A DNA stretch of 64,000 nt. Origin: Acidimicrobiaceae bacterium. GTDB lineage: Bacteria; Actinomycetota; Acidimicrobiia; Acidimicrobiales; RAAP-2. This document shows, piece by piece, positions 8,953 through 19,881 of this stretch. Position 1 is the first letter of the stretch, and every line of letters starts with the position of its first letter. Location: assembly GCA_027315315.1 (NCBI GenBank), contig DAHUYG010000039.1, positions 1 to 64,000 on the forward strand, in the 5' to 3' direction. The notes under the pieces are model-generated. The model did no database searches. It was not told the DNA's origin and saw nothing but the letters and a program-made list of their open reading frames with translations. Both the position numbers and the translations under genes were made by a program.

Positions 8953-9741
8953 ATGATGCCCCCGGTGGGGAACGTCCGCACGTACGGCGAGGGCAGCTTC
9001 GGGCTGGAGCAGGTCCTGGGGGCCAAGGGCGACCGGCGGATCTCGGTCTGCCTGCCCGCCAGGGACGAGGAGCCCACGATCGCCCGGGTGATCGGCTCGG
9101 CCGTGATGCCGCACTTCGGGCCGGGCTCCTCGGGCCTCGTCGACGAGCTGGTGGTGCTCGACGACGGGTCGTCCGACCGGACGGCCGAGGTCGCACGGGA
9201 GGCGGGCGCCAGGGTCGTCTCGAGGCGCCCCGGCGGGGACAAGGGAAGGGCCATGGCGGCCGCGCTCGAGTCCTCGTCGGGGGACATCGTCGTCTTCCTC
9301 GACGCCGACGTGGAGAACGCGAGCGCCCGGTTCGTGCCGCGGCTCGTGGGCCCACTCGTGGCGGACGACGCCGTCCTCGTGAAGGCCTTCTACGACCGCC
9401 CCATCCACGGCCGGCCCTCGGGGGGAGGGCGCGTGACAGAGCTTCTCGCCAAGCCGCTCCTCGACCTGCTCTTCCCGTCGCTCTCGTGCGTCCTCCAGCC
9501 GCTGGCCGGCGAGACGGCGGCCCACCGCTGGGTGTTCGAGAAGGTCGGCTTCGCCGAGGGCTACGGCGTGGAGATCGGCCTCCTGATCGACGTGGCGCGC
9601 GCGCTCGGGGCGGACTCGATCGCGCAGGTCGACCTCGGGGTGCGGGTGCACCGGAACCGCCCCCTCGCCGAGCTGCGGCCCCAGGCCGACGACGTGCTGC
9701 GGACCGCACTGGCCCGGGCCGGGCTCGCCGAACGGGCCTGA
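8953..9741 (+). CDS. gpgS: glucosyl-3-phosphoglycerate synthase-like glycosyltransferase
   Basis: A 262-residue glycosyltransferase of the GT81/GT2-like fold. Motifs in order are LPARDEEPTIARVIGSA, the nucleotide-binding DDGSSDRTAEVA, GGDKGRAMAAAL, the metal-binding FLDADVEN, and GYGVEIGLLIDVAR near the acceptor site. GpgS transfers glucose from an NDP-glucose to 3-phosphoglycerate, the first step to glucosylglycerate and methylglucose polysaccharides. The tandem ATGs at 8953 and 8956 make the exact start ambiguous by one codon. It is followed on the same strand by otsA, so the two may form a compatible-solute unit. Confidence 0.85.
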   Translation: MMPPVGNVRTYGEGSFGLEQVLGAKGDRRISVCLPARDEEPTIARVIGSAVMPHFGPGSSGLVDELVVLDDGSSDRTAEVAREAGARVVSRRPGGDKGRAMAAALESSSGDIVVFLDADVENASARFVPRLVGPLVADDAVLVKAFYDRPIHGRPSGGGRVTELLAKPLLDLLFPSLSCVLQPLAGETAAHRWVFEKVGFAEGYGVEIGLLIDVARALGADSIAQVDLGVRVHRNRPLAELRPQADDVLRTALARAGLAERA

Positions 9742-9799
9742 GCGGCGGCGCGGGACGCTCACCCGGGGGTCCCCGGGGCGCACCGCTAGCGTCGGTGCG

Positions 9800-11188
9800 A
9801 TGACCGACATCGTGGTGGTCTCCAACCGCGGGCCAGTGTCCTTCCGGTTGGAGGGGGGCAGGCCGGTCCCCTCGGCTGCCGGCGGCGGGCTGGCGGGGAC
9901 GCTGCGCCCGCTGCTCGCCGGGTCCGGGACCACCTGGGTCGCCGCCATGCTCGGGGAGGGCGACCGGGCGGCGGCCGCTGAGGGGCTCATGGAGACCGAC
10001 GGCATCCGAGTGGTGCCGGTCGACGTCGAGCCCGCCGCGTACCAGATGGCCTACGACGTCATCGCCAACGGGACCCTGTGGTTCGCCCACCACCACCTGT
10101 TCGACCTGGCCCGGCGCCCGCGCTTCGACTGGCACTGGCACGAGGCCTGGGCCGGGTTCCGCCGATACAACCGGGAGTTCGCCAACGCCGTCATCGAGGG
10201 GGCGCCGGAGGGCGCGACGGTCCTCGTCCAGGACTACCACCTCTCGCTCCTCGGCTCGATGCTCGCCGATGCGCGGCCCGACCTCTCGACCGTCCACTTC
10301 CTCCACACCCCCTTCGCCGAGCCCGACATGCTGGGCGTGCTCCCCGCCTCGGCGTCGGGCGAGCTGCTCGGCGGCCTGGCCGGCTTCGGGGCCTGCGGCT
10401 TTCACACCGAGGCCTGGGCGTCGTGCTTCCGCCGGGCCTTCGAGGACCCCGCGCTGGCCGAGGCGGCCGGGGGCACCCACGCGCCGCGCACCTTCGTGGC
10501 TCCGCTCGGGCCGGCCCCCGGGGCGCTCGCCGCCTCGGCCCGGGACGGGGCGACCAGGGCCGCTCTGAAGCGCCTCGAGGAGGCCGTCGGCGGCCGGCGC
10601 ATCGTCGCCCGGGTGGACCGCATCGAGCTGTCGAAGAACCTGCTCCGCGGGTTCCAGGCCTTCGAGGAGCTGCTCGAGACCCGGCCCCGGTGGCGGGGCG
10701 AGGTCGTGTTCGTAGCCTTCGTGTACCCCTCGCGCGAGTCGCTCGCCGAGTACACCGGCTACCGCTCGGAGGTCGAGCACGCAATCGAGCGCATCAACGA
10801 GCGCTTCGGGACCGCCGAGTGGACGCCGATCCTCTACGACCCGGCCGACGACTACCCGCGCTCTTTGGCCGCGCTCGTCTCCTACGACGTCCTGCTCGTG
10901 AACCCGGTGCGCGACGGGATGAACATGGTCGCGAAGGAGGGCGCGCTCGTGAACGAGCGTGACGGCGTCGTGGTGCTCTCCCGTCGCGCCGGCGCGTGGG
11001 ACGAGCTCTCGGGCTCGGCCCTCGGGGTCAACCCCTTCGACATCACCGGCACCGCCGAGGCGCTCGAGGTCGCGCTCTTGATGCGCCCCGAAGAACGCAG
11101 GGCGCGCGCCGAGGGGCTCTCGGCGGCGGTGCGGGCCCGGACCGCCACCGACTGGCTCGACGACCAGCTCGCGGCGGCGCGCCGTTAG
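9800..11188 (+). CDS. otsA: alpha,alpha-trehalose-6-phosphate synthase (GT20)
   Basis: A 462-residue GT20 enzyme that joins UDP-glucose (or another NDP-glucose) to glucose-6-phosphate. N-terminal VVVSNRGPVSF is the family signature, followed by GGGLAGTLRP. VQDYHLSLL and HFLHTPFAEPD line the acceptor site. RIELSKN and the C-terminal NPVRDGMNMVAKE bind the donor. Length is typical. Its stop overlaps the convergent otsB stop by three bases. Together OtsA and OtsB make trehalose. Confidence 0.94.
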   Translation: MTDIVVVSNRGPVSFRLEGGRPVPSAAGGGLAGTLRPLLAGSGTTWVAAMLGEGDRAAAAEGLMETDGIRVVPVDVEPAAYQMAYDVIANGTLWFAHHHLFDLARRPRFDWHWHEAWAGFRRYNREFANAVIEGAPEGATVLVQDYHLSLLGSMLADARPDLSTVHFLHTPFAEPDMLGVLPASASGELLGGLAGFGACGFHTEAWASCFRRAFEDPALAEAAGGTHAPRTFVAPLGPAPGALAASARDGATRAALKRLEEAVGGRRIVARVDRIELSKNLLRGFQAFEELLETRPRWRGEVVFVAFVYPSRESLAEYTGYRSEVEHAIERINERFGTAEWTPILYDPADDYPRSLAALVSYDVLLVNPVRDGMNMVAKEGALVNERDGVVVLSRRAGAWDELSGSALGVNPFDITGTAEALEVALLMRPEERRARAEGLSAAVRARTATDWLDDQLAAARR

Positions 11189-11964
11189 GCGCGGGCGAGG
11201 GCCCGCAGGACCTCGAGCGCGCCCGCCGGCCCCTCGACCACCAGGTCGGCCGAGGCCAGCAGCGACCGGGGTGTCGCCTCGTCGCGCACAGCGACCCGGG
11301 CGACGTGGCGGCCCTGGCGGGCGAGGTCGTCCATCGCCTTGAAGGTGGCGAGGTCCCCGAGGTCGTCGCCGAAGCAGCACGCCGCCTGGCAGCGGCCGGC
11401 CAGCGCCCGCGCGACCGAGCCCTTGTCGACGTCGATCCCGGGTCGCAGCTCGACCGCCATCCGGCCCCGCTGCACGACGACCCCGTCGCGGTCGGCAGTC
11501 TGCGCCGCGTAGGCCTCGACCCAGGGCCCGCGCTCGGGCGCCTCGCGGTAGTGCAGGGTGAACCCGAGCCCCTTTTCCTCGATCGAGACGCCCTGGGGGA
11601 CCTCCCGGGCGGCCCGGGCGGCCAGCGCCGCCATCAGCGGGGCCCACCGCTCGACCTCGGCGGCCTCGACGGTCGGCCCGGCCACCGAGCCCACCTCCTC
11701 CAGGCCGTAGAGGCCGACCAGCCGGACGCCGGTCGGGTGGCCGAGGTGCTCGCCCAGGAACCCGGCGGGGCGCCCCGAGAGGACCGCGACCACGCCGAAG
11801 CGGGCCCCGAGGGCGACGAGGAGGTCGACGACGCCGGGGAGCGGCCGGGCGCTCGCCGGATCGGTGACGATCTCGGCCAGCGTCCCGTCGAAGTCGAGCA
11901 GGACCGCCGAGGTGTCGGGGCGCGCGGCGATGGGAGCGAGGACGCCGGGGATCGCGAGGCTCAG
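11185..11964 (-). CDS. otsB: trehalose-6-phosphate phosphatase (HAD), non-canonical start
   Basis: A HAD-superfamily phosphatase of about 259 residues. The nucleophile motif is LLDFDGTLAE and motif II is VLSGRP. The cap carries IEEKGLGFTLHYRE, and GIDVDKGSVARAL and FGDDLGDLATF give the metal-binding motif. This is the TPP/OtsB pattern. No ATG, GTG or TTG lies in frame between the upstream stop region and the DFDGT motif. The best candidate is CTG at 11962-11964, two bases past the upstream gene's stop and about 9 bases after GAGGG. Function is firm; the start is inferred. Confidence 0.85.
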   Translation of the reverse strand: MSLAIPGVLAPIAARPDTSAVLLDFDGTLAEIVTDPASARPLPGVVDLLVALGARFGVVAVLSGRPAGFLGEHLGHPTGVRLVGLYGLEEVGSVAGPTVEAAEVERWAPLMAALAARAAREVPQGVSIEEKGLGFTLHYREAPERGPWVEAYAAQTADRDGVVVQRGRMAVELRPGIDVDKGSVARALAGRCQAACCFGDDLGDLATFKAMDDLARQGRHVARVAVRDEATPRSLLASADLVVEGPAGALEVLRALARA

Positions 11965-11966
11965 TG

Positions 11967-12551
11967 CTACCCGGCCCTCGTAGTGGTGGTGGTGTTGCGC
12001 ACCCTGGTCGTGGTGGTCGTCGGCGGAACGGTCGACGGTGGCGTCTTGGCCGCGAGGTCCGCCCCGACGACCAGCACGACGTCGGCGCCGGTGGTGCTGG
12101 CGACCGGCGTCGCCGGGCTGAGCGGAAAGACCTCCGAGGCGGGGAGACCGAGCGCCGCCGCCAACGCGTTGGCGTCGGCCCGCTTGTTCGGCGCGTAGTA
12201 GACGGCGCTGGTCGAGCGGGGCGGGGGCTTGCCGTTCGTCGGGGGGAGCAGCGACCAACCGGCCTGCTGGAGCACCGTCGTGTACCCGCCGGCCACCCCG
12301 TTGGTGGTGGAGTCGTTGGCGACGAGCACCTTGACGCTCGAGCGGGCGGCCACCGGTGCGGTCGTGGTCGTCGTGGACGAGATCGTGGTGCTCGTCTCGG
12401 GCGGCGTCGCCGCGTTGGAGGCATTGGGGGTCGAGCGGAGTGCGAGGACCCCGACCAGGATCGCCACCACGATCACCACGATGCCCCGGCCGAGCGCGAG
12501 CTGATGGCCCCCCGGGGCACCGCCCGAGGGCTCGGCGTCGGGTCGGTCCAC
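11967..12551 (-). CDS. membrane-anchored LytR C-terminal domain protein
   Basis: A 194-residue protein. A cytoplasmic N-terminus of about 20 residues precedes one transmembrane helix (residues about 23-40), then a low-complexity Thr/Ser linker. A LytR_C-like domain follows (VKVLVANDSTTNGVAGG, then VYYAPNKRADANALA and ADVVLVVGAD), and the tail is Thr-rich. LytR_C domains accompany cell-wall ligases of the LytR-CpsA-Psr group or occur alone, as here, and probably sit outside the membrane. The stop is two bases before the likely CTG start of otsB, suggesting coupling. Its role is not known. Confidence 0.82.
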   Translation of the reverse strand: MDRPDAEPSGGAPGGHQLALGRGIVVIVVAILVGVLALRSTPNASNAATPPETSTTISSTTTTTAPVAARSSVKVLVANDSTTNGVAGGYTTVLQQAGWSLLPPTNGKPPPRSTSAVYYAPNKRADANALAAALGLPASEVFPLSPATPVASTTGADVVLVVGADLAAKTPPSTVPPTTTTTRVRNTTTTTRAG

Positions 12552-12813
12552 CGCGCCAGACTGCCAACGGGAAACCGTCCACGCAACCGGGGCGCGACTC
12601 GGTCCGGCGGCTGGTCGCCCCGCCGGGCCGCCATCGCCCCCTCGACTCCGGCGCGGCCCGGCTCGAGGCCCGGGCGACTTGGCACCGCGGTGGAGACCCG
12701 TGGATGTCGAGCGCCCGACTCGGACTGGGCCCCCGCACCCTCCGCTCAGCCCGAGATGCCCTTGTGCGAACCTGTGGACGGCCGGAGGCGGCGGGTGCCG
12801 GCTCGCATCTCCA
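12552..12813. other. intergenic region before tRNA-Thr
   Basis: About 260 GC-rich bases lie between the divergent LytR_C gene and the tRNA. I recognise no gene and no convincing promoter hexamers; promoters for both sides must lie here. Confidence 0.3.
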
Positions 12814-12887
12814 GCCTGGGTAGCTCAATGGCAGAGCGTCCGCCTTGTAAGCGGTTGATGGGGGTTCGATTCCCCCCCCGGGCTCCA
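12814..12887 (+). tRNA. tRNA-Thr (anticodon TGT), CCA encoded
   Basis: A 74-base cloverleaf. The acceptor GCCTGGG pairs with CCCGGGC with one G-T pair. The D-arm is GCTC-AATGGCA-GAGC. The anticodon loop CTTGTAA has TGT at positions 34-36, reading ACA. The T-arm is GGGGG-TTCGATT-CCCCC. The 3' CCA is encoded, unlike in the second tRNA-Thr at 42703. Confidence 0.93.
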
Positions 12888-13015
12888 TGGGGCCGTGGCG
12901 GATCGGGCGACGGTTGCACGGGGCGCCCGCCGCCGGGGTCTCCCACGATCCTGCGACATGCCGTGCCCGGAATCCCGAGACCGCCTACCGGCGCCCCACG
13001 AGCAAAGGGGGCCCG

Positions 13016-13486
13016 ATGCAACTGAAGAGCGGGCTCGTCGCCGGCCGGTGCGGCCCGGAGCGAGCGGCCGAGGTCCACGCGCTCACCCGCGCCGCCTTCG
13101 CCTCCCAGGCGGCGCTCGACCCTCCGAGCGGCGCGGTGCGCGAGACGATCGAGGTGGTGCGGGCCGACCTGGCGGCCGGGTGCGGGGTCCTCGCGTTCCT
13201 CGACCACCGTCCGGTGGCGGCGGCCCGACTCCTCTTCGAGGACGCGCACACGGTCGTCCGGCGTGTCGCCGTCGACCCCGCGCATCAGAGAAGGGGTGTC
13301 GGTCGCGCGCTCATGGAATGGATCCACGGGGACCTGGCTCGCGCCGGGGCGCGGGAGGTTCGCCTGGGCGTGCGCAAGGCGCTCGCCACCCAGCGCGCCT
13401 TCTCCGAGCGCCTCGGCTACGAAGAGGTCTCAGACGAGGGGTTCTGGGTGTGGCTGGGCCGGCCGCTCGCGCCGCCGGCCACCTAG
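13016..13486 (+). CDS. GNAT family N-acetyltransferase
   Basis: A 156-residue acetyltransferase. Motif A is VDPAHQRRGVGRALMEW near residue 88, and the C-terminal QRAFSERLGYEEV gives the second acetyl-CoA motif. The ATG at 13016 follows AAAGGGGG. The stop abuts the convergent rlmB stop with no gap. The substrate is unknown. Confidence 0.88.
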   Translation: MQLKSGLVAGRCGPERAAEVHALTRAAFASQAALDPPSGAVRETIEVVRADLAAGCGVLAFLDHRPVAAARLLFEDAHTVVRRVAVDPAHQRRGVGRALMEWIHGDLARAGAREVRLGVRKALATQRAFSERLGYEEVSDEGFWVWLGRPLAPPAT

Positions 13487-14341
13487 CTATCGCGAGGGGG
13501 TCGCCGGGCCCCGGGGCGCGGCGCGGCGCCGCGCGATCTCGAAGCAGGCGACCGTCCCGGCGGCCGCGACGTTGAGCGACGCCACGCCGCCGCGCTGGGG
13601 GATGGCCACGACCTCGTCGCAGCGACGCCGGACGAGCGGGGGGAGGCCGCGCTCCTCACCGCCCACCACGAGCGCGACCGGCTCGTCGTCCAGTGCGAGG
13701 TCGTAGAGGGAGCGCCCGGCCTCGGCGGCCAGGCCGACGGTGAAGAGCCCGGCCCGTTGGAGCGCATGGAGCGCCGTCGGAATGCCACCGACGAGCGCGA
13801 AGGCGAGATGCTCGACGGCGCCCGCCGCCACCTTGACCACCGAGGGCGAGAGGTGCGCCGAGCGGTGCCGGGCCAGCACGACGCCGGTGACCCCGGCGCC
13901 GGCTGCGCTCCGGAGCAGCGCGCCGAGGTTCTGGGGGTCGGTCACGCCGGCCACGACCAGCAAGAACGGTGGCCGGCCCCTCGGACGGGCCAGGCGCTCG
14001 AGGTCGACCGGGCGGACCGGCTCGGCGATCGCCACGACGCCCTGGGGGGCGAAGGTCCTCGCCTCGGTGTCGAGGCGAGCCCGGGGCACCGTCTCGAGGG
14101 GGACCCGCCGGCCGAGCGCGAGGCGCTCGATCTCGTCGAGCTGGGGCGAGGGGTCTTGGCCGTCGGCCACGTGGATGCGCCGCACCCGCCGCCGGCCGGC
14201 CGAGAGCAGCTCGAGGACGGCCCGGCGACCCTCGACCTGGTCGCCCCCGAGCGGGTCCACGGCGCGGCGCTGCGGGCCGGCCTCGCGCGACGGGCGCGCT
14301 CGTCGGGGCGGGCGGGGACGCCCCCGGGCCGGCGGGGTCAC
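13487..14341 (-). CDS. rlmB: 23S rRNA 2'-O-ribose methyltransferase, TrmH/SpoU family
   Basis: A 284-residue SPOUT methyltransferase. A basic, probably disordered N-terminus of about 38 residues precedes the substrate-binding domain (GRRAVLELLSAG) and the catalytic trefoil-knot domain. Knot motifs are VTDPQNLGALLRSAAGAG, VVGGEERGLPP and IPQRGGVASLNVAAAGT. RlmB methylates the ribose of G2251 in E. coli 23S rRNA. The GTG start overlaps the ispF stop as GTGA. In many actinobacteria the order is carD-ispD-ispF-cysS-rlmB; cysS is absent here. Confidence 0.88.
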   Translation of the reverse strand: MTPPARGRPRPPRRARPSREAGPQRRAVDPLGGDQVEGRRAVLELLSAGRRRVRRIHVADGQDPSPQLDEIERLALGRRVPLETVPRARLDTEARTFAPQGVVAIAEPVRPVDLERLARPRGRPPFLLVVAGVTDPQNLGALLRSAAGAGVTGVVLARHRSAHLSPSVVKVAAGAVEHLAFALVGGIPTALHALQRAGLFTVGLAAEAGRSLYDLALDDEPVALVVGGEERGLPPLVRRRCDEVVAIPQRGGVASLNVAAAGTVACFEIARRRAAPRGPATPSR

Positions 14342-14811
14342 GGCTCGAGCGGTGCGAGGAGCACGACGGCGAGGCACGCGATGCCCTCGGCGCGGCCGAT
14401 CGCGCCCATGCCCTCGCCCCGGGTCGCCTTCACCGAGACCGGCGCCCCGAGCCGCTCGGCCAGGCGCCCGGCCATCGAGGGGGTGTGGGGGGCGAGGCGG
14501 GGCTCCTCGGCCAGGATCGTGCAGTCCGCGTTGACCGGGCCGAGGCCGGCGCCCCGGGCCATCGCCACCGACCGGGCCAGGAGCTCCAGGCTGTCGGCGC
14601 CGGCGAGGGCGGGGTCGGTGTCGGGGAAGTGGGTCCCGATGTCCCCGAGCCCGGCGGCGCCGAGGACGGCGTCGGCGAGCGCGTGGGCGACGACGTCGGC
14701 GTCGCTGTGTCCCTCGAGCCCCCGGCCGTCGATCCGGACGCCGCCGAGCACGAGGCGCCGGGAGGGGTCGGCCGAGAAGCGGTGCACGTCGAAGCCCTGG
14801 CCGATCCGCAT
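14338..14811 (-). CDS. ispF: 2-C-methyl-D-erythritol 2,4-cyclodiphosphate synthase
   Basis: A 157-residue zinc enzyme of the MEP isoprenoid pathway. The N-terminal RIGQGFDVHRF holds the zinc ligands Asp8 and His10, and GHSDADVVAHALADA the third. HFPDTDP and ATRGEGMGAIGRAEGIA complete the active site. Length is typical. It lies one base downstream of ispD and is coupled to rlmB. IspD and IspF carry out steps 3 and 5 of the pathway. Confidence 0.96.
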   Translation of the reverse strand: MRIGQGFDVHRFSADPSRRLVLGGVRIDGRGLEGHSDADVVAHALADAVLGAAGLGDIGTHFPDTDPALAGADSLELLARSVAMARGAGLGPVNADCTILAEEPRLAPHTPSMAGRLAERLGAPVSVKATRGEGMGAIGRAEGIACLAVVLLAPLEP

Positions 14812-14812
14812 C

Positions 14813-15463
14813 TCAGGACACCACCAGCCGCTCGGCGCGGGCGAGGTCGGCCGGCGTCGTGAGCTTCAGGTTGTCGGGGTCGCCCGGGACGACCCGGACC
14901 TTCAACCCGAGGGACTCGACCAGCGCCGCGTCGTCGGTGGCCTCGGGCGCGTTCTCGTGGGCACGTCGGAGCGGGCCCGCCCGGAAGGCCTGCGGCGTCT
15001 GCACCGCGACGAGCGACGAGCGATCGAGCGTCTCGGCGACCCGGGTCCCGCGCCCGTCGAGCTCCACGCGCTTCACGGTGTCGCTCAGCGCGACCGCGCA
15101 GATCGCGCCCGCCGCGTCCTCGTCATCGCGAAGGGCGTCGAGCACCGAGGAGAAGAGCGACGGCGAGGCGAGCGGGCGGGCCGCGTCGTGGACGACGACG
15201 ATCTCCGCCGAGCGATCCACCGCTGCGAGCCCGGCGCGCACCGAGTCGGCCCGGGTCGCCCCGCCGCTCACCACGACGTCGGCCCCGTGGTCGCCCCCAG
15301 TGGCCCCGGCCGGCACCACGAGGACCACGGCGTCACAGACGCTCCGACACGACGCCACGGCGCGCGCCGCGACCGGTCGCCCGTCGAGGAGGAGGAACTG
15401 CTTCAGCTCGCCGAAGCGGGAGCCGGACCCGCCGGCCACGACGATCCCCCACACGCCGCCCAT
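14813..15463 (-). CDS. ispD: 2-C-methyl-D-erythritol 4-phosphate cytidylyltransferase
   Basis: A 216-residue cytidylyltransferase. The N-terminal VVAGGSGSRFGELKQFLLL is the glycine-rich CTP-binding loop with the conserved Arg and Lys. VVHDAARPL is the substrate motif and TPQAF the C-terminal signature. ATG start. It lies 8 bases downstream of carD, so carD, ispD, ispF and rlmB are probably one transcript. Confidence 0.95.
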   Translation of the reverse strand: MGGVWGIVVAGGSGSRFGELKQFLLLDGRPVAARAVASCRSVCDAVVLVVPAGATGGDHGADVVVSGGATRADSVRAGLAAVDRSAEIVVVHDAARPLASPSLFSSVLDALRDDEDAAGAICAVALSDTVKRVELDGRGTRVAETLDRSSLVAVQTPQAFRAGPLRRAHENAPEATDDAALVESLGLKVRVVPGDPDNLKLTTPADLARAERLVVS

Positions 15464-15471
15464 GGCGAAGG

Positions 15472-15963
15472 CTAGGGAAGTGCTTCGTTCAGGCGCTGCT
15501 CGGCGGTCTCCTCGTCGACCGCGAGGGCGAAGGTGAGCTCCGAGACGAGGATCTGGCGGGCCCGCGACAGCATGCGCTTCTCGCCGGCGGAGAGGCCCTT
15601 GTCCTTGTCCCGGATCGAGAGGTTCCGCACCACCTCGGCCACCTGGTAGATGTCGCCCGAGCGCAGCTTCTCGGAGTGGTTCTTGTAGCGCCGCGACCAG
15701 TTGGTCGGCATCCGGGCCTCCTTCTTGCGGAGCACCGCGAACACCTCCTCCACCTCCTCGTCGTTGATCACCTCGCGCAGCCCGACGCCCTCGGTGTTGT
15801 CGGCCGGGACCATGAGGGTGAGGTCGCCGTAGGCGAGGCGCAGCACGAGGTACTCGCGCTTCTCGCCGAAGGCCTCCTTGGTCTCCCGCTTCTCCACCAC
15901 GGCGGCGCCGTGGTGCGGGTAGACGACCTTGTCCCCGACCTTGAACTTCGACTTGACGGCCAC
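15472..15963 (-). CDS. carD: CarD family RNA-polymerase-binding regulator
   Basis: A 163-residue protein. The N-terminal RNA-polymerase interaction domain has [17 protein letters not shown] and [16 protein letters not shown]. The C-terminal helical DNA-binding domain includes [17 protein letters not shown] and [17 protein letters not shown]. CarD stabilises promoter open complexes and is essential in mycobacteria, where it tunes rRNA and stress transcription. GTG start. It leads the isoprenoid run; a leader with an inverted repeat lies upstream. Confidence 0.95.
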   Translation of the reverse strand: MAVKSKFKVGDKVVYPHHGAAVVEKRETKEAFGEKREYLVLRLAYGDLTLMVPADNTEGVGLREVINDEEVEEVFAVLRKKEARMPTNWSRRYKNHSEKLRSGDIYQVAEVVRNLSIRDKDKGLSAGEKRMLSRARQILVSELTFALAVDEETAEQRLNEALP

Positions 15964-16104
15964 GGCACTCCTTCGAGCAGGGTTCGACGGTCAGCGCCCG
16001 CGGCGAGACGGCTCCGGCAGGTGGTCTCGCGGCTCGCTGCCCGGTGTTTCTCGGGCGAGGGAACGAACCATTCTACATGACGGCCTCCTCGATCCCGGCC
16101 GAGG
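15964..16104 (-). promoter_or_regulatory. carD leader with inverted repeat and candidate -10
   Basis: On the minus strand TAGAAT (16070-16075) is a plausible -10 box about 107 bases from the carD start. In the leader, GCGAGAC (16003-16009) and GTCTCGC (16024-16030) form a perfect 7-bp stem with a 14-base loop. No -35 match was seen. The hairpin may be structural or regulatory. Confidence 0.4.
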
Positions 16105-16467
16105 TCAGGACGCTGCGACGAGCTCGAGCCGGTTCCCGAAGGGGTCCCGCACGTAGCAGCGCCCGACGCCGGGGATGGTGTCGTCCCATTCGACCTCGAA
16201 CCCCTCCCCCGCGAGCCGGGCCACCAGGGCCTCGAGGTCGGCCGCGACGAAGGCGGGGTGGGCCCGGCGGGCCGGGCGGAACTCGGCGTCGGCGCCGAGG
16301 TGGAACCGGACCGGTCCCGAGCGGTACCACCGGCCGCCGCGCGCCGCGAGGACCGGGGGCTTCTCCTCGGTCTCAAAGCCGAGGATGCGCACGTAGAAGC
16401 GGTCGGCGTCCTCCTCCCGGCCCGGCGGGAGGGTGAACTGGACGTGGTCCAGCCCGACGATGTGCAC
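16105..16467 (-). CDS. VOC family (glyoxalase/dioxygenase-like) protein
   Basis: A 120-residue single-domain protein of the vicinal oxygen chelate fold. It starts VHIVGLDHVQFTLPPG, with a conserved His in LDHV, and ends FEVEWDDTIPGVGRCYVRDPFGNRLELV, the usual DPxGNxxEL terminus. The GTG start at 16467 is fixed by the first strand. Members include lactoylglutathione lyases, dioxygenases and drug-binding proteins; the substrate is unknown. Confidence 0.87.
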   Translation of the reverse strand: MHIVGLDHVQFTLPPGREEDADRFYVRILGFETEEKPPVLAARGGRWYRSGPVRFHLGADAEFRPARRAHPAFVAADLEALVARLAGEGFEVEWDDTIPGVGRCYVRDPFGNRLELVAAS

Positions 16468-16552
16468 GGTGGCATGTTGGCACGCGGCGGGGCCGGGGGG
16501 TCGTGGGTGGGCCGGGGCGGGCTGGTAGACAGGACCGTCGGGGAGGTGCGCC

Positions 16553-17314
16553 ATCACGAACGCACAGGGGCGGGGCACCGCCGTCGTCACGGGGGCCTCG
16601 AGCGGCATCGGCGCGGCGAGCGCCCGGCGCCTGGCCGAGGCCGGCTTCTCGGTCGTGCTCGGGGCGCGCCGCGTCGAGCGCCTGGAGGAGGTGGCGAGCG
16701 GGCTGTCCGGCGCGAGGGCCCTCCCCCTCGACGTCGCCGACGCCGCCTCGGTCGAGGCCTTCTGCTCGGCGGTCGACGAGTGCCGGGTGCTCGTCAACAA
16801 CGCCGGCGGTGCGCTCGGGCTCGAGCGGATCGCCGAGGCCGACGAGTCACACTGGCGACAGATGTGGGAGAGCAACGTGATGGGCACGATGCGCGTGACC
16901 CGGGCGCTGCTCTCGAAGCTCGTCGCCTCGGGCGACGGCGTCGTCGTGAACATCGGTTCGGTCGCCGCCTTCGAGCGCTACGTCGGGGGCGCCGGCTACC
17001 ACGCGGCGAAGGCCGCCGAGCGCGCGTTCACCGACGTGCTGCGCATGGAGCTGCTCGGTGAGCCGGTGCGGGTGAGCGAGATCGACCCCGGGATGGTGGA
17101 GACCGAGTTCTCCCTCGTCCGCTTCGGGGGCGACGCCGAGCGGGCCGGGGCCGTCTATGCGGGGGTCGAGCCGCTCCTCGCCGACGACATCGCGCAGTGC
17201 GTGGTCTTCGTGGTGACGCGACCAAGCCACGTCGACATCGACGAGATGGTCGTCCGCCCCCGCGACCAGGCCCGGGTGCACATGGTCCATCGCAGGTCCG
17301 AGCGCTCGAGCTGA
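16553..17314 (+). CDS. short-chain dehydrogenase/reductase, apparent ATC start
   Basis: A 253-residue classical SDR. The nucleotide-binding glycine motif is TGASSGIG near residues 13-20, then LVNNAG. The catalytic Ser lies in NIGSVAA and the YxxxK motif in YHAAKAA. The Rossmann start fixes the protein N-terminus at or near 16553. The only suitably placed codon there is ATC, six bases after GGGAGG; an in-frame TAG at 16526 rules out a longer start, and the next in-frame GTG (16655) would delete the cofactor site. The substrate is unknown. It converges on clpC. Confidence 0.85.
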   Translation: MTNAQGRGTAVVTGASSGIGAASARRLAEAGFSVVLGARRVERLEEVASGLSGARALPLDVADAASVEAFCSAVDECRVLVNNAGGALGLERIAEADESHWRQMWESNVMGTMRVTRALLSKLVASGDGVVVNIGSVAAFERYVGGAGYHAAKAAERAFTDVLRMELLGEPVRVSEIDPGMVETEFSLVRFGGDAERAGAVYAGVEPLLADDIAQCVVFVVTRPSHVDIDEMVVRPRDQARVHMVHRRSERSS

Positions 17315-17338
17315 GCCCGGGAACCCCCGGGCCCAGCT
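17309..17338. terminator. bidirectional terminator between SDR and clpC
   Basis: GCCCGGG (17315-17321) and CCCGGGC (17326-17332) form a 7-bp stem with a 4-base loop. AGCT on each side (17309-17312 and 17335-17338) extends the fold. It lies exactly between two convergent stops, fitting a shared terminator. Confidence 0.65.
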
Positions 17339-17347
17339 GAGGGCGGT

Positions 17348-19849
<2,502 letters not shown>

Positions 19850-19881
19850 GGACCGCCTCCATCTCGGCTCTGGTCGGGGAG

